Assembly (NCBI GenBank): GCA_030560485.1
Contig: JAKTTS010000191.1
Coordinates: 1 to 26,503, forward strand
DNA: 26,503 nt
Direction of reading: 5' to 3'
From: Ascoidea tarda (nom. inval.)
Taxonomy: Eukaryota > Ascomycota > Saccharomycetes > Ascoideales > Ascoideaceae
Part shown: positions 18,012 through 26,503 of the stretch, piece by piece
Numbering within the stretch: the first letter of the stretch is position 1
How the letters are laid out: every line of letters begins with the position of its first letter
Notes under the pieces: generated by a model
The model's database searches: none
The model's input: the letters and a program-made list of their open reading frames with translations, nothing else
What the model was told of the DNA's origin: nothing
Program-made: the position numbers and the translations under genes

Positions 18012-18714
18012 TGTTTGAATTGAAATTGATATTGACTGTGATTATGATTTTAATAAAAATCAAACATGAGAAAAACAACCTCTGCCCATCTTTAAATACC
18101 ATTTGAAGAGCCAGTTGCTTTTGTGTATATAAACTCTGTTTGCATTAGGATGCCACTTCAACAGCCCAGATCAAGGAACGAGCAGCTTCACCAAACACAG
18201 CAAAACCAGCAGAGGAAACAGAAACAACACTGTCCTTCACCTCACACAATCACACTCAAGAACCAAAACGGCGGAGTAGTACCTCAAACATGAACCATAC
18301 TGATTCTTGCAGTGATCTACACAGAGTGTTAGGTAATTCATTACCTAATAGGTTTTGCAACCGTATAATTGGCTTACACATGGATATGCAGCTTTACGCG
18401 TCAGTATGCCTCCTTTGAATGATACACGTTGTAAACTTTGAGCTTGTGTTCAAACCACCTGTGGCCATCTATTTTTGTCATACTATTTTATCGCCTGAAA
18501 GATTAGCTCTTTGAAGATCTACTTAACACTTCACACTTTTCTTCGAGCTCTTGGTTTTTATTGGTTTTATATAAAGGTCGTTTATATATCCTCTTTTATA
18601 ATTGAACTTTTCAAACAGCTATTCTTCAATTGCCACTTTTCACTCCTATTACTCTTTCTACTCTCGTTATTGATTTCAGTATCCTTCATTTAATCTCAAA
18701 TCCAGAATATCACA
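18012..18714. other. Divergent intergenic, PAB-like / GMPPA genes
   Basis: It holds promoters for both flanking genes: a minus-strand GGTATTTAAA near 18093-18101 for the PAB-like gene and TATATAAA (18568-18575) for the GMPPA gene. In between, GC-richer sequence contains TATATAAA (18126-18133), a 47-codon Gln-rich ORF (18150-18293), a 20 bp palindrome (18329-18348) and ACGCGT (18396-18401). The short ORF has no known match and may be chance or an upstream ORF. Confidence 0.5.
18329..18348. promoter_or_regulatory. 20 bp palindrome TTAGGTAAT-TC-ATTACCTAA
   Basis: Perfect 9 bp arms around a 2 bp centre, in the middle of the divergent promoter. The symmetry suggests a dimeric transcription-factor site; I do not know the factor. 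Confidence 0.6.
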
Positions 18715-19992
18715 ATGACAACTGGAACTACTAAAGCTATTATTCTTGTTGGTGGTGACACTCGTGGTACCAGATTCAGACCCTTATCATTAGATGTTCC
18801 CAAGCCTTTATTTCCAATCGCTGGTAAGCCATTACTAGCCCATATCATCGAGTCATTGTCCGAACTTCCATCTTTAAAGGAAATATTTTTAATTGGGTTT
18901 TATGAAGAATCTATTTTTAAGGATTTTCTATCTGAAATTAAGAGATCCTACCCAAATATAATTATCAAATATCTTAGAGAATATAAAGCAATGGGTACAG
19001 CTGGTGGTTTATTTCATTTTAGAGACGAAATTAAAAGAAATTGGCCTGATAATTTTTTTGTTATTCATGCTGATATCATTTGTAATTTCCCATTTAAAGA
19101 AATTTTGGAATTCTATAATGACAAAAATAACTACTATAACGATTTAGACTGTAAAACTGTTATTATGGGTATTTCAAAATTACCTCAAAATAATGAGAAA
19201 TCTGCTGAAAATTTCGGTACCATCGTCTCAGATTTGGATGATAAAGTTGTTCATTATGTTGAAAAACCTGAATCAAAAGTTTCAAATTTAATTAATGGTG
19301 GTATTTATCTATTTGATAGTAAATACATTATCAACAAAATTGCAAAGCAAAAATTGAAAAAAGAAGTTCTCAGTAATGATGATTATCATGCAGAATTTAT
19401 TGATTCGGATGTTGTTTCTTTAGAACATGATATCCTTTCAAATCTACCCGATGATGAATCCTTTTTTGTTTATAAAACAAAATCTTATTGGAGACAAGTT
19501 AAAAATCCCGGAAGTGCTTTAATTGCTAATGAATTGCGTTTGCAAGACGCTTATCAAAAGCAAAAATCCTTCAAGACTATTCCAAGTTCTTCAAACATCA
19601 TTCAACCAGTTTTCATTGATCCTTCTGCAGTTGTTTCAAAAACTGCTAAAATCGGTCCATTTGTCTCAATTGGCCCAAACACTTTTATCGCAGATGGTGT
19701 TAGAGTTAAAAATTCAATCATTTTAGATGGTGTTAACGTTAAACCAAATGCCTGTATTTTAAATTCAATCATTTCAAATAATTCAACCATAGGTAAATGG
19801 GCAAGAATTGAAGGTACAAAAATTAATGTCGATGATCCATTAACTTATAGTGAACAAAATGGTGTCAAATTTAATAAAGCTTGTATTTTAAGTAGTGACA
19901 GTCACGTTACTGATGATATTTATGTTAAAAACTGTGTTGTCTTGCCAAACAAATCGATTAAGTCTGATGTTAAATATGAGGTGGTTATGTAA
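18715..19992 (+). CDS. GMPPA-type mannose-1-phosphate guanylyltransferase alpha homologue
   Basis: A 425-residue cytosolic nucleotidyltransferase-family protein. The N-terminal half has KAIILVGGDTRGTRFRPLS and DVPKPLFPIAGKPLL, then LIGFYEES, MGTAGGLFHFRDEI, FFVIHADIICNFPF, HYVEKPESKVSNLINGGIYLF and SYWRQVKNPGSAL. The C-terminal half is a left-handed beta-helix of hexapeptide repeats (AKIGPFVSIGPNTFI, VRVKNSIILDGVNV, STIGKWARIEGT). These phrases match animal GMPPA closely, including the inserted residues in the nucleotide loop (GGDTRGTRF versus the catalytic GGxGTRLRP form). In animals GMPPA is a GDP-mannose sensor that restrains the catalytic GMPPB. S. cerevisiae has only the catalytic Psa1, so this gene marks a lineage that kept the alpha subunit. 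A regulatory role in GDP-mannose supply for cell-wall glycoproteins is inferred. Length matches GMPPA (~420). Confidence 0.88.
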   Translation: MTTGTTKAIILVGGDTRGTRFRPLSLDVPKPLFPIAGKPLLAHIIESLSELPSLKEIFLIGFYEESIFKDFLSEIKRSYPNIIIKYLREYKAMGTAGGLFHFRDEIKRNWPDNFFVIHADIICNFPFKEILEFYNDKNNYYNDLDCKTVIMGISKLPQNNEKSAENFGTIVSDLDDKVVHYVEKPESKVSNLINGGIYLFDSKYIINKIAKQKLKKEVLSNDDYHAEFIDSDVVSLEHDILSNLPDDESFFVYKTKSYWRQVKNPGSALIANELRLQDAYQKQKSFKTIPSSSNIIQPVFIDPSAVVSKTAKIGPFVSIGPNTFIADGVRVKNSIILDGVNVKPNACILNSIISNNSTIGKWARIEGTKINVDDPLTYSEQNGVKFNKACILSSDSHVTDDIYVKNCVVLPNKSIKSDVKYEVVM

Positions 19993-20347
19993 TAACTTTA
20001 GAATTTTTTAGATTTTAAAAAATCAGTGTTTGATGATGTTTAATGTTAGATATTAGATATACTAGTTTTCCTTTCTGGTTTATTATTATTATTATTATTA
20101 GTTTTTTGTTTTGTTTTGTTTTTAATTCTACCAGTTTTCTCAACTCGATTTATTTATTTTTTATTAATATTTAATTTTTGTTTAACTGTTTTTTCAAAAT
20201 TTATTCTAAAATTTTAATTTTAATTTTATAATTTTATTATTTTATGTTTATTAATAATTTTGTTTTCGATACACGTGCAAAACGTAAATTGATCAGAAAT
20301 GAGGATAATCAAAGTTTTTTTTTGTCACATTCATTATTCAATCACTA
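19993..20347. other. Intergenic GMPPA to basic-protein gene
   Basis: Strongly AT-rich 3' flank of the GMPPA gene followed by the short promoter of the next gene. An exact E-box CACGTG lies at 20272-20277, 70 bp upstream of the ATG, which could bind Cbf1 or a Pho4-like factor. No RNA gene recognised. Confidence 0.55.
20272..20277. promoter_or_regulatory. CACGTG E-box
   Basis: Exact CACGTG in the context ATACACGTGCAAAACG, about 70 bp before the ATG of the 147-residue gene. A similar ATACACGTGA occurs upstream of RPS2. Confidence 0.45.
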
Positions 20348-20791
20348 ATGAATCGTACCTCGAAACTAGTAAATAATAATAGTAATAACAAAAACAAGAA
20401 AAATCATAGAAAAAGAAAAAAAATAGATTTAAACTCATATTATGATACTTTAGAAGATTGTAATAATTTCCCAAGTATAAAATTTCCTAAAACTTATAAT
20501 ATTAAAGAGAAACAAGTCGAAAAAAACAAGCCCATTTCTCAAAATTCCAAAAATATTAAAGATGAAATAATAATTAACAAAAATACAAATGAATCAGCTC
20601 AATTAATTAAAGTAAAAATAAAACCAAGCTATTCTTTAGAAAACCAAGCTATTATATCAAAAATAGCCTCTGGGAATTATTTAAGTGGAGGCTATGATAT
20701 GGAAGATCAATTGAATAATTCAAGAAAGTTTGAAGCAATTGAGGTTAATGAATTACTTTTAAAAAGGCTTGGATTTGATAAAGACAAATAA
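20348..20791 (+). CDS. Basic Asn/Lys-rich protein of unknown function, 147 aa
   Basis: Not recognised. It starts at the ATG at 20348. Residues 1-27 are a strongly basic Asn/Lys stretch (KNKKNHRKRKKID), which would fit a nuclear or nucleolar signal. A middle linker is Lys/Ile/Asn-rich. The last ~50 residues look conserved and folded: YSLENQAIISKIASGNYLSGGYDMEDQLNN and FEAIEVNELLLKRLGF. The absence of repeats and the amphipathic C-terminal helix argue for a real gene rather than a chance ORF. Basic N-terminus, CACGTG in its promoter and position next to RPS2 fit a role in ribosome or RNA biology, but this is guesswork. Confidence 0.65.
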   Translation: MNRTSKLVNNNSNNKNKKNHRKRKKIDLNSYYDTLEDCNNFPSIKFPKTYNIKEKQVEKNKPISQNSKNIKDEIIINKNTNESAQLIKVKIKPSYSLENQAIISKIASGNYLSGGYDMEDQLNNSRKFEAIEVNELLLKRLGFDKDK

Positions 20792-21617
20792 TATGGTAAT
20801 ATCATTTCGATAAGAATGGTACTATATCTATTGATAGCAGTAGGTCTTCAAGTCTTCGGAAAAAATTTATTTACTATTTTTTTATTTTTATTTTCTGAGC
20901 AAATTTAGAAGCAAAAAAACTAGTGCGATTATAGTCATTTTATGTAATATTACATTATTAGTATATATAGATTGATTATACGCTATTTCCAAGTCTCTGG
21001 ATAATTGAATAACTATTATCGATTTTCAATGCATCGCAATCAATATAGCATCTAATTAATCAGTAAATTCATTGTGAGATTTTCAATTACTTTAGGGCAT
21101 TAATGGTATCTTGAAAAAATTATATTTGCACTTGTTAGGTTTTTGAGCTGCAAATCATTTGTGAATTGACAAAGTTTTCATTTCAATTATTGGAGAAAAT
21201 CACAGAAACCAAAACTAAAATAAGATTTATTTATGCAGGGTCCACTCAAGTATCTGCGGATAAAGATATTTCTGCAGCTGCCGGAAACAAAACCTATAGG
21301 GTTGCAATAAATGTTGCTTCTCATTTAGAGCCCTCATAATATACACGTGATTTGTTACTGGTATCCTTATATTTGGTTTGAAAAGTCATGTGTCACATTT
21401 GAAAAACCAAACTCGTTTCCTTCCATATTGCTTCATTTGTTGGTTGAATTTTTGAATTAACTTGTAAAAGCCAAACTTATTCAAAATAGTCACAAATATA
21501 TAAAATTATCAAGATAGTCGATTGAAGGCAACACCCCGTTCTTCCACGCAAATTCCGACTAGTTTTATTTAAAGTAACTAATTTTTCATTTACTCAATTC
21601 AAACAATTAATTTGAAA
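20792..21617. other. RPS2 upstream region
   Basis: An 826 bp region with no ORF of note. It holds AGCCCTC followed by ATACACGTGA (CACGTG at 21344-21349), TATATAAAA at ~21497-21505, and ACACCCCGTT near 21530, followed by a short leader to the ATG at 21618. I looked for box C/D snoRNA motifs and saw no clear pair. Confidence 0.5.
21344..21349. promoter_or_regulatory. Cbf1-type CACGTG upstream of RPS2
   Basis: Exact CACGTGA about 270 bp before the RPS2 ATG, ten bases after AGCCCTC, which partly resembles a Tbf1 site (ACCCTAA). Cbf1 and Tbf1 are known regulators of ribosomal-protein genes in Candida-type yeasts. The Tbf1 part is a weak match. Confidence 0.45.
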
Positions 21618-22415
21618 ATGTCTGCTCCAGCTCCAGCTACAGCTCCAGGTCAAGCCCCAGGCCAAGGTGGCCCACAAAGAGGAAGAGGTTTTGGAGGACC
21701 AAGAGGTGGTCGTCGTGGTGGACCAAGAAGAGGTAGAAGAGATACCGAAGAAAAAGGGTGGCAACCAGTCACCAAGTTAGGTAGATTAGTTAAAAGTGGA
21801 AAAATCACTTCCATTGAACAAATCTACCAACACGCTTTACCAATTAAAGAATATCAAATTGTTGACACTTTATTACCAGACTTAAAGGACAGTGTTATGC
21901 AAATGAAATCAGTTCAAAAACAAACCAGAGCTGGTCAAAGAACTAGATCCAAAGCTGTTGTTGTCATTGGTGATGGTAATGGTCACGTTGGTTTAGGTAT
22001 CAAAACCGCTAAAGAAGCTGCCACTGCCATCAGAGCTGCTATTATTATTGCGAAATTATCTATTATTCCAATTAGAAGAGGTTATTGGGGTTCCAACTTA
22101 GGTACACCACATTCATTAGCTGCCAAGACTTCAGGTAAATGTGGTTCCGTTAATGTTAGATTAATTCCAGCACCAAGAGGTTCTGGTATTGTTGCCTCAC
22201 CAGCTGTTAAGAAATTATTGCAATTAGCCGGTGTTGAAGATGTTTATACTTCATCTTCAGGTTCTACTAGAACCAAAGAAAACACCTTAAAGGCATGTTT
22301 CGCTGCCATTGGTAACACCTACGGTTTCTTAACACCAAACTTATGGAAGGAAACCAAATTAGAACCATCACCATTAGAAGTTTATGCTGATGAAGCTCTT
22401 GACAAAAAATTATAA
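21618..22415 (+). CDS. RPS2: 40S ribosomal protein S2 (uS5)
   Basis: A 265-residue small-subunit protein, starting at the ATG at 21618 ([11 protein letters not shown]; the frame extends two codons upstream only through TTG). The N-terminus is a Gly/Arg-rich RG region ([15 protein letters not shown]), a known target of arginine methylation in this family. The S5 double-stranded RNA-binding-like domain follows ([33 protein letters not shown] and [13 protein letters not shown]), then the S5 C-terminal domain ([44 protein letters not shown]). uS5 acts at the mRNA entry channel and in decoding fidelity (SUP44 in S. cerevisiae). No intron. Codon use is strongly biased (TTA, AGA, GGT, CCA, no CTG), as expected for a highly expressed gene. 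Tail-to-tail with PDB1. Confidence 0.98.
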   Translation: MSAPAPATAPGQAPGQGGPQRGRGFGGPRGGRRGGPRRGRRDTEEKGWQPVTKLGRLVKSGKITSIEQIYQHALPIKEYQIVDTLLPDLKDSVMQMKSVQKQTRAGQRTRSKAVVVIGDGNGHVGLGIKTAKEAATAIRAAIIIAKLSIIPIRRGYWGSNLGTPHSLAAKTSGKCGSVNVRLIPAPRGSGIVASPAVKKLLQLAGVEDVYTSSSGSTRTKENTLKACFAAIGNTYGFLTPNLWKETKLEPSPLEVYADEALDKKL

Positions 22416-22998
22416 ATTCAGTAATTATATTTTTATGTAATAATAGTTTAATTTAATTTAATTTAATTTGATTGATTATTGAATAAGGATTTTTTCATTA
22501 AATAAAATTAAATGTTTGAATAAATGCAAAAAGTATTTTGAATTATTATCAGATTGTAATAATAAGATTATGAAATTAGAATTTAAATAAAAATAAAATT
22601 AGATTTCTATAAATAAATATATGATAATAAAAGTTAATTTCAGTTCAATTTTGAAATTAAAGTTTAAAATATGTAACTATGAATAAAAAGAAAGAAAAAA
22701 TAAAAACCAAAAACCAAAAAAAGATTTGTGAGAAGCATATTATTAATAATTAAATGAAAAAAACAAATAGATTAATTTCTAGCCAATTAAAAAACACAAA
22801 AAACTTTTGAAAAGTAGAAAAGAGAAAGAGGAAAAAAAAAATACGTATACATCAAAAAAAGTACAATCATAATATAAGAATTTCATGCTGTTTTTTTTAT
22901 GTTTATTTTAAATCAATTGAGGAAAATTGAATTAAAAATGAATATTTAATATTTTTTTCCTGTCTTTTTTCTCTCTCTAATTTAAAGTAGGTAATTGA
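22416..22998. other. Convergent intergenic RPS2/PDB1
   Basis: AT-rich 3' flanks. TTTAATTTAATTTAATTTGATTG repeats occur just after RPS2 and long A runs at 22690-22850. No gene or structured RNA is recognised. Confidence 0.6.
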
Positions 22999-24156
22999 TT
23001 AGTTTTTTGATTCAATTGATAAAGATTTCTTTGCAGCTCTAACGATGGTTTCCTTGTCTGGGAAGGCAAAATCTTCTAATTCTTTAGCATAGGGAGTTGG
23101 AACTTCACAACCAGTGACTCTTTCAACGGGGGCATCTAAATAATCAAAAGCTTCACTTTCCATAATTTGAGCACAGATTTCGGAACCTACACCAAAAGCT
23201 GGAAAACCTGCTTCAACAGTAATAATGTGGTTAGTCTTTTTGATTGATTCAATAATAGCTGGAATATCCATTGGTTTAATTGATCTTAAGTTGATGACTT
23301 CGGCGTCTACATCGTATTTTTGTTTGAGAATTTCAGCGGCTTCAAGAGAAAATTGGACATTTCTTGAGTGAGAAACGATGGTTATATCTTTTCCTTCTCT
23401 TTCAATTTTCGATTTACCGAATGGTAAGAGGAAATCTGTAGATAGTTCCTCTTCAGACAAGTCAAAAGATTCACCATAAGACAATTCATTTTCCAAGAAA
23501 ATAACAGGATTTGGATCTCTAATTGAAGCCTTGATCAAACCTCTATAGTCAGCAGCACTATATGGGGATACAACTTTCAAACCTGGAATTGAACCATACC
23601 AAGCAGCATAGCATTGGGAATGTTGAGCAGCAACACCAGCGGCAGCACCATTGGGACCTCTAAAGGTTACATTACAAGGCTGTTTACCACCAGACATGTA
23701 AAATGTTTTAGCGGCAGAATTAATAATTTGATCAATTGCTTGCATGGCGAAATTAAAAGTCATAAATTCACAAACTGGTTTCAAGCCAGCTAAAGCAGCA
23801 CCGACACATAAACCAGTAAAACCCATTTCAGTGATTGGGGTATCGATTATTCTTTTATCGCCAAATCTATCAAGTAAACCTCTTGAGATTTTGTAAGCAC
23901 CGTTATAAACAGCGACTTCTTCACCCATCAAGAAAACGTCCTTATCGGCTTCTAATTCCTCAGCCATTGCAGAGTTCAAAGCATCTCTGACGGTGATTCT
24001 TGTGAGGCCTGGAGTAGTTGAATTTTCTCTTACTGGGAACATCATCTTTTGAGATTGGATGACTGAGGCCTTTTTAATTGCGCTAAGAGTAGCAGCATTT
24101 CTGGCGTTGTTTGTTAGGAGAGAGGACAAGGAGGATTTAGCGATATGAGAAGCCAT
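22999..24156 (-). CDS. PDB1: Pyruvate dehydrogenase E1 beta subunit, mitochondrial
   Basis: A 385-residue subunit of the E1 alpha2-beta2 heterotetramer that decarboxylates pyruvate in the mitochondrial matrix. The start is the ATG at 24156-24154; further upstream the frame continues without an ATG. It opens with a typical mitochondrial presequence ([21 protein letters not shown]: Ser/Ala-rich, basic, no acidic residues). Then come [54 protein letters not shown] (TPP-site region), [39 protein letters not shown] and [12 protein letters not shown]. The transketolase C-terminal domain has [31 protein letters not shown] and [30 protein letters not shown]. Length is similar to S. cerevisiae Pdb1 (366). 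No in-frame CTG codon was found. It lies tail-to-tail with RPS2 and downstream of the LRR gene on the same strand. Confidence 0.97.
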   Translation of the reverse strand: MASHIAKSSLSSLLTNNARNAATLSAIKKASVIQSQKMMFPVRENSTTPGLTRITVRDALNSAMAEELEADKDVFLMGEEVAVYNGAYKISRGLLDRFGDKRIIDTPITEMGFTGLCVGAALAGLKPVCEFMTFNFAMQAIDQIINSAAKTFYMSGGKQPCNVTFRGPNGAAAGVAAQHSQCYAAWYGSIPGLKVVSPYSAADYRGLIKASIRDPNPVIFLENELSYGESFDLSEEELSTDFLLPFGKSKIEREGKDITIVSHSRNVQFSLEAAEILKQKYDVDAEVINLRSIKPMDIPAIIESIKKTNHIITVEAGFPAFGVGSEICAQIMESEAFDYLDAPVERVTGCEVPTPYAKELEDFAFPDKETIVRAAKKSLSIESKN

Positions 24157-24647
24157 TGGAGATGCGAGAGGAATATGTAGAGTGGAAGTGGTGAATATGG
24201 CGAACAAGACGACAAGGAGCAGAAAGTGCCAGAAATAAATAACCAATTGGTAGATAAATGAACTGTATAGTTGGTGAAAAGACGAAGAGATAGATAAATC
24301 GAAGAGAGTTGGAGATAATCTCTCAACAGCCAGAAATCAACAAAAGTCCAAGTGGAGTGGAGTTGGGATCAGCCCTCGCCACAACAAAGGGGGTTTATCC
24401 GGCCATCGCTCGCCCACCGCTAAATGAGACGTTCTCTGGTGGAGCGCTGTTTTGTGTGAGGAAGCCCTGTGTAAGTGGGATAAGCGGGTATCCCAGCGGA
24501 ACCGCCATCAGATGACGGAAAAGACCCACGTAGATTCGCTGTTTCTGACGAGACCGGCGCGGGCCGGAAAGAGCGGGCCGACAGCCGGATAAGGTATAAG
24601 AGAGGATGTGAGATACAATAAAGACAATAGCAAACTCTCCAGCTCTG
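24157..24647. promoter_or_regulatory. PDB1 upstream region with GC-rich, dyad-bearing island
   Basis: Bases ~24360-24600 are GC-rich in an AT-rich setting. Features: TTATCCGGC (24395-24403) and its inverse GCCGGATAA (24584-24592); the dyad TGGGATA-AGCGGG-TATCCCA (24476-24495); two GATAAG cores (24479, 24588); CCGGCGCGGGC (24554-24564), also present upstream of STE12. GATAAG is the core site of fungal GATA factors, which respond to nitrogen. A 98-codon frame on the minus strand lacks any known domain and was not called. Confidence 0.5.
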
Positions 24648-25357
24648 TCAGTTGAAATCGCACACAACCTGTGCAGCATATCTCTTTGCAATGAGCTTCA
24701 TTGTTTCTGGCTCAATTGCGATTCCATTCAAGTGCAAGCTTGCCAATGAGAGGATTTCACTGTGCTCTGTATTGCTTTTGTGTCTAAAGAACTCGAGAAG
24801 TCCAAACCCACTGATCAAATTATGTGATAAGTCCAAGACTCTCAAGTTTCCAAAGACCCTTGATTCTTTGGCTGTATCACAGTGTTTATTATTCTTGCTT
24901 TTTTTGGTTTTTTCATTTCGAATCTCGACCAAACTCGATCTGAAAACTTTTAATGTGTAATCACTGAACCCAACTGATTTGTTTAGATATAGTTCGCTTA
25001 GATCTGGTATTATTTTTAAAAACTTGGTGAAATCAAAGTATTCTCGTTCATTATCTCTGCCAAAGGGATTGCTTTTGAATACTAAATTGGAACAATTTCC
25101 GATGATTAATTTTCTTAAACTTCTTTTTGATTTATTTAGCAATAAGAGTAAGTTTTTAAATGAGATATTGGATCCTGTTATATCTAAAACCTTAAGATTG
25201 TTGAGATTATAGTGGGTGAAATTCAATATTATTTCTAAATTAAGCGGCTCATTTATAAATCCTCTATTATTCTCGATATCATTTTGGCTTAAGATGTTAT
25301 TATGCCTTGAAATGTCGTTAGTTTGTAGATTATCATTAGCATAAGTATTATTATTAT

Positions 25358-25408
<51 letters not shown>

Positions 25409-26446
25409 CAGTAGTAAAATGAGCATTATTGGCCTGATTTTGTTCATGAATTATATCAGAATACAGTTTAACTCTGATAATATCAAGTATTTTCTCTCTA
25501 TGATTGTAATTGTAAAAAATCACTTGTTGTGTAGTTACATCTTTATAAATATACTCTGTACCATTTTGAAATTTTTCCTCTAGATATGAATTTTCCAATA
25601 TCTTTTTAATATAATTGACAAATTGTTGTAAAAGAGTTCCATTAAAAGAAAAATTCTTATCAATTAAGAAACTTTTTCGAATAGAAATATTAAATGCTCC
25701 TTTTGAATTCAGAATAGTTATTGTTAAAACTTTAGCTAAATTTTGCAATTTAATTTGTTCTATTAAAACTTCGTTTTGGTTTTGGTTTTGGTTTTGGTTT
25801 TGATTCTGATTTTGAGGTGAACTAAGAACTTTATTTTGAGAAAACTCTTCAATATCCGACAAATTCCATTCTTTGTATATCGAAAATAAAATTGGCAGTT
25901 CCTTCGATATATCCTCTAAATCAAAAGCAACATTATTTGGATTATTTAACTTTATTTCAAAAAAATTATTGGGACAATCTATTTTATTTAAAAGATATGG
26001 TCCCATAGATTGTTTTTCTATTTCTGTAACACAAACAAACGTTCCATTCCTTAATCTTATAGATACTTGTTCAAAAGCATGGTAACTGTCCAAAAAAGCA
26101 TTCAAAATTCGTACTATAATCAGCCTTTTAATTTCCAATACATTTTGAATGTTAGCTTTATTTAAAAAATCAAGCTGGGAAAACTTTTCTAAAACATTTT
26201 GAATAGCCAAAACTCTTTTGCTTAAAGAAAATATAAAGCCAAAACAAATTTTATAATACACGAAAAATTCCATTATGGTAAATGTTTTCCTAAAAAGATA
26301 GAGTTTTGAAATATTAACATTAGGTATTCTATTTGCATTGTTACCAACAGAAAAAATATTATTGTTAACAGTAAAAGTAGCAGTAGCAGTATTATTATTA
26401 TTACTATTAGTATTAACAAAAGAGTTATCATCTGTATTTTTTGTAC

Positions 26447-26503
<57 letters not shown>
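24648..26503 (-). CDS. Leucine-rich-repeat protein, 5'-partial at right edge
   Basis: The frame ends at the TGA at 24650-24648 and stays open to the right edge, about 618 codons. An ATG at 26273-26271 (MEFFVYYKICFGF) could be the start, giving 541 residues. However, the upstream 59 non-repeat codons plus the ATT repeat are stop-free and Asn/Thr-rich, so the gene probably continues beyond the edge. The N-terminal half is Ile/Asn-rich with an NQ hexanucleotide tract and a run of about 18 Thr followed by Asn. The C-terminal ~220 residues hold leucine-rich repeats: LNNLKVLDITGSNISF, LRKLIIGNCSNLVF, LSELYLNKSVGFSDYTL, NLRVLDLSHNLISGFGL and LASLHLNGIAIEPETM. It ends in VVCDFN. No F-box is obvious and I do not recognise the family. 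LRRs imply protein binding, but the partner is unknown. Confidence 0.7.
25358..25416 (-). repeat. (AGT)n microsatellite encoding poly-Thr
   Basis: About 18 AGT units, with one AGC, read on the minus strand as ACT (Thr), bordered by ATT units encoding Asn. It is in frame with the LRR gene and probably length-variable. Confidence 0.9.
25773..25802 (-). repeat. (GTTTTG)n hexanucleotide repeat encoding Asn-Gln
   Basis: Five GTTTTG units read on the minus strand as CAA AAC, giving an NQ dipeptide tract inside the LRR gene. Uniform codons suggest recent slippage. Confidence 0.9.
26451..26503 (-). repeat. (ATT)n microsatellite at right edge
   Basis: Nearly 18 perfect ATT units to the last base. 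It is in frame with the LRR gene as AAT (Asn), mirroring the left edge. Confidence 0.95.

Noticed and set aside
18150-18293. 47-codon Gln-rich ORF MPLQQPRSRNEQ...
   Set aside because: Short, in a promoter region and without known homologue; noted as a possible upstream ORF only.
18404-18679. Possible 5' UTR intron of the GMPPA gene (GTATGC ... TTTCAG)
   Set aside because: The only branch-like ACTTAAC is about 150 nt from the acceptor, and a good TATA lies inside the would-be intron.
24157-24246. Extended PDB1 start with a hydrophobic leader ([14 protein letters not shown])
   Set aside because: It needs a TTG start, and the ATG at 24156 gives a textbook mitochondrial presequence.
24395-24691. 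98-codon minus-strand ORF overlapping the LRR gene end
   Set aside because: No domain, overlaps a better gene, and lies in the GC-rich promoter island.
25358-25416. Regular short repeats considered as a CRISPR array
   Set aside because: They are trinucleotide microsatellites without spacers, inside a eukaryotic coding frame.

Overview
The window looks like nuclear DNA from an ascomycete (Saccharomycotina) yeast. It is very AT-rich, its genes are compact and mostly intronless, and the proteins are full of Asn, Gln, Ser and Asp runs. It carries clear homologues of yeast STE12, CHD1, UBC13, RPS2 and PDB1. The two introns I found have yeast-type signals (GTATGT/GTATGC donors, CTAAC branch sites). 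I saw no rRNA, tRNA, CRISPR array, transposon or viral relic. CTG codons are almost absent from the genes, and one falls where a Ser/Thr-like residue is expected, so a CUG-reassigned lineage is possible but not proven.

Layout from left to right: an Asn/Gln-rich protein cut by the left edge (+); a gene with a Mim2/Emr1-like C-terminus (-); STE12 (-); a 3.1 kb intergenic region; CHD1 (+); UBC13 with a 99 bp intron (-); a small spliced membrane-protein gene (+); a divergent poly(A)-binding-protein paralogue of Pes4/Mip6 type (-); a GMPPA-type sugar nucleotidyltransferase (+); an unrecognised 147-residue basic protein (+); RPS2 (+); PDB1 (-); and a leucine-rich-repeat protein cut by the right edge (-). 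Both edges lie inside AAT/ATT microsatellites that are in frame as poly-Asn.

The genes are mostly unrelated housekeeping or regulatory functions: mating transcription (STE12), chromatin remodelling (CHD1), K63 ubiquitin chains (UBC13), nucleotide-sugar supply (GMPPA), translation (RPS2) and mitochondrial metabolism or import (PDB1, the Mim2-like gene). They do not form an operon-like system.

The most interesting stretch is the STE12-CHD1 intergenic region. A visibly GC-rich block there holds five exact or one-base-off pheromone-response elements (TGAAAC[A/C]) within 156 bp, next to several dyads. It lies just upstream of a TATAAAA box facing CHD1, with no long ORF behind that box. This suggests Ste12 feedback and possibly a pheromone-regulated noncoding transcript or long CHD1 leader. 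Other GC-rich islands with dyads lie upstream of PDB1, the PAB-like/GMPPA pair and the Mim2-like gene.
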